In this document: positions 62,211 through 64,000 of the stretch, in pieces
Numbering within the stretch: position 1 is the stretch's first letter
Layout of the letters: the number at the start of each line of letters is the position of its first letter
Assembly (NCBI GenBank): GCA_963921795.1
Contig: OY997651.1
Span: 49,460,518 to 49,524,517, forward strand
Reading direction: 5' to 3'
Origin: Nannobrachium achirus
Taxonomy: Eukaryota > Chordata > Actinopteri > Myctophiformes > Myctophidae
Length of the DNA: 64,000 nucleotides
Program-made: the position numbers and the translations under genes
The notes under the pieces: generated by a model
What the model was told of the DNA's origin: nothing
Database searches by the model: none
The model's input: only the letters and a program-made list of their open reading frames with translations

Positions 62211-62540
62211 TTAAACATGCATACCACTGGTAGTTCCGATGAAGAAATCAAATCCGTGTGGATTTTGAACATTATGGAACGGAATTACAGTAATACCTCA
62301 CCCTTTAGAGCGAGGACGCTTTTCTCCCTTAGGGCGTCTTACTGGTGACTTTTACTGTTGGTAGTTTAAATGTATTTTGATACTTTTGTATTTTTACTCA
62401 AGTAGGCCGGAATTTTGATTTCCGGAATTGTGCCTGTAACAGACTAGAGCACACTGTATTATTGATATAAAGAAATCAGGAGTTATTTTCCCACCACTGA
62501 GCTCAGCCAACCAAGGTTACAGTCTTGGCAGAAAACCTGA

Positions 62541-62721
<181 letters not shown>

Positions 62722-62976
62722 GGGAGAGCAGGCGCAGGGAGAGAAGGAGCACATTTTTCTTTTATCTCTGCGGGGGAAGAGGACCCAAAATGTAAGCTGC
62801 TGCTTTTTCAATCAACATTAATGAGGCTGTAATGCATGATTGTAATGACAGATTAATAGATCCGAGGCTTGTCTTTTCTCTTTTTGTTCTTATATCCAGA
62901 GCTATTCATAAAACATTTGGGTCCAGGGTTATAACAACACCCGTACTAAAGTTTTCCGTCAGAGTGTGAAGCAGTG

Positions 62977-63022
62977 ATGCAGACCACCATGTTGAAACCA
63001 GTGATCAAGTTACACAGAATAG
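62977..63022 (+). CDS. Zinc-finger C, first coding exon (gene runs off window)
   Basis: Encodes [15 protein letters not shown] plus one base with donor ATAG|GTATGT. By analogy with unit B the finger exon should begin about 2.5 kb downstream, outside the window. Confidence 0.65.
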
Positions 63023-63127
63023 GTATGTACTGTTTTATTATGTTCACGTATGTAATGTTTTATTATGTTACTGTACACCCCAAAGACTGGTTACCAGGTG
63101 CGTAGGACAAAAATGCATACCGGTATA

Positions 63128-63326
63128 TCAAAAAGGTTTCTCTGATAGTGGAATCAAAGAAGGGGACCCCCGCACACTGTAGAACTTGAAACAGACTATA
63201 AGTGTCATTCTGATGAAGGTTGAAATGACCGAAACGTCAAAATAAAGCTATGTTTCTACTTCTTTGCACGTTCTACAGTGTGCAGGTCCCCTTCTTTGAT
63301 TCCACTATCAGAGAAACATGTTTTGA
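63128..63326. repeat. Hairpin with hammerhead-like core, unit C
   Basis: CTGATGA 63210-63216, stem GGTT/GACC, GAAA 63231-63234, inside the same inverted arms as units A and B. Confidence 0.7.
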
Positions 63327-63675
63327 TTATATGTTACTGTAAACATTTAGTTTAGTAGGCCTTCTGTTTTACTTATCTCTGGTCCAGAGAGTCAACAAGG
63401 TCTTAGTGACGCTCTGCCAAGCTGCTACAATAATTAACAATACATATAGGTATCAATAACTTGTTGTTGTTGCTGATAGCCTTTTTGAAGAAGAATGTAG
63501 TGTTTACAAAAAGCAAATGCACGCTTGTACTTATGGGCAGTGCTCAGAGCGTGAAACTAGACGACAATGCATTCCGTAGACCAATCGAAACCCTGTGCAA
63601 ATCCCAAAACCATGGTTAATCTCTTCCAAAAGAAGACAACTTTGCCATATAATTGTAGCCATTTAATGACCTTAA

Positions 63676-64000
63676 AGGGATCCCTGGCTAATATGACAAA
63701 TATGCCTTAATACATTATAATTGTCCTCTATAACTACAATGTAAAATAAAAATAAAAAACACCTTAATTATTTTATTTCATCTAGAAATAGGTAATTTTT
63801 CACTCAATAGGGGAGATGCCTGTCGCAAGTTGATGATGTCATAAATGTCATGTGTGATCTATCCCTATGGAATTTATGGCATGTGCAAAATAAGAATAAA
63901 AAAAAAGAAAAAGGAAAAAAAATAATACTTCCAATGGTTCCTATGGTTAATACGAGCATCAAATCAATATTTCAAATGTGTTTGTGTTTTTCCTTTTGCA
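63676..64000. mobile_element. TTAA MITE, unit C (partial)
   Basis: Same insertion as 52509-53005, with TTAA at 63672-63675. The right end lies outside the window. Confidence 0.85.

Larger units (their letters stand above)
51261..62344 (+). repeat. Tandem unit B of the zinc-finger array
   Basis: Starts at the TTACTTTTACTGTTGGTAG word and ends at CTTAGGGCGTCTTACTGGT, repeating the order of unit A: microsatellite, first exon, hammerhead-like hairpin, zinc-finger exon, core palindrome, hAT, LINE tail, MITE. About 11.1 kb. Confidence 0.88.

Overview
The window looks like gene-poor, repeat-rich DNA from a teleost fish. The evidence is the compact vertebrate exon structure of a peptide-amidating enzyme gene, a tandem array of KRAB-less C2H2 zinc-finger genes of the kind that expands in fish, many Angel-like TTAA-flanked palindromic MITEs, non-autonomous hAT elements with clean 8-bp target duplications, and long (CA)n tracts. 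Everything below was read by eye; no search was run.

Left half (about 4.5-29.4 kb, + strand): a gene for the PHM (peptidylglycine alpha-hydroxylating monooxygenase) part of PAM. Thirteen coding exons were placed by conserved protein sequence and matching splice phases. All five copper-binding histidines, the copper-binding methionine and the ten disulfide cysteines are present. A fourteenth exon candidate ends the frame at a TAG, giving a secreted 417-residue protein with no lyase (PAL) half. I saw no PAL exons in the remaining 34 kb. Its introns are full of hAT elements, MITEs and microsatellites, several lying close to splice sites. Exon 11 and exon 12 have each had their 3' end plus splice donor tandemly duplicated.

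Middle (29.4-35.9 kb): no gene recognised; MITEs, hAT remnants, a solo LTR fossil, a tRNA-like SINE head and direct or inverted duplications.

Right half (35.9-64 kb): a tandem array of at least three units. Unit A (about 35.9-51.26 kb) and unit B (51.26-62.34 kb) each hold a two-exon zinc-finger gene: 718 aa with 17 fingers, and 794 aa with 20 fingers of which 3 are degenerate. Unit C starts at about 62.34 kb and shows only its first coding exon before the window ends. Units differ by transposon insertions, and the paralogous unit preserves the empty site, so exact boundaries and target duplications can be read. Shared insertions and a shared substitution group B with C.

Two recurring signals are not explained by the genes. 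One is a roughly 70-bp palindrome (arms near AATAGCAGATCTACAAGC) found more than 20 times inside several different transposon families, with sequence differences that stay base-paired between arms. The other is a set of hammerhead-ribozyme-like cores (CTGANGA, a short stem, GAAA) at six loci, always inside palindromic repeats.
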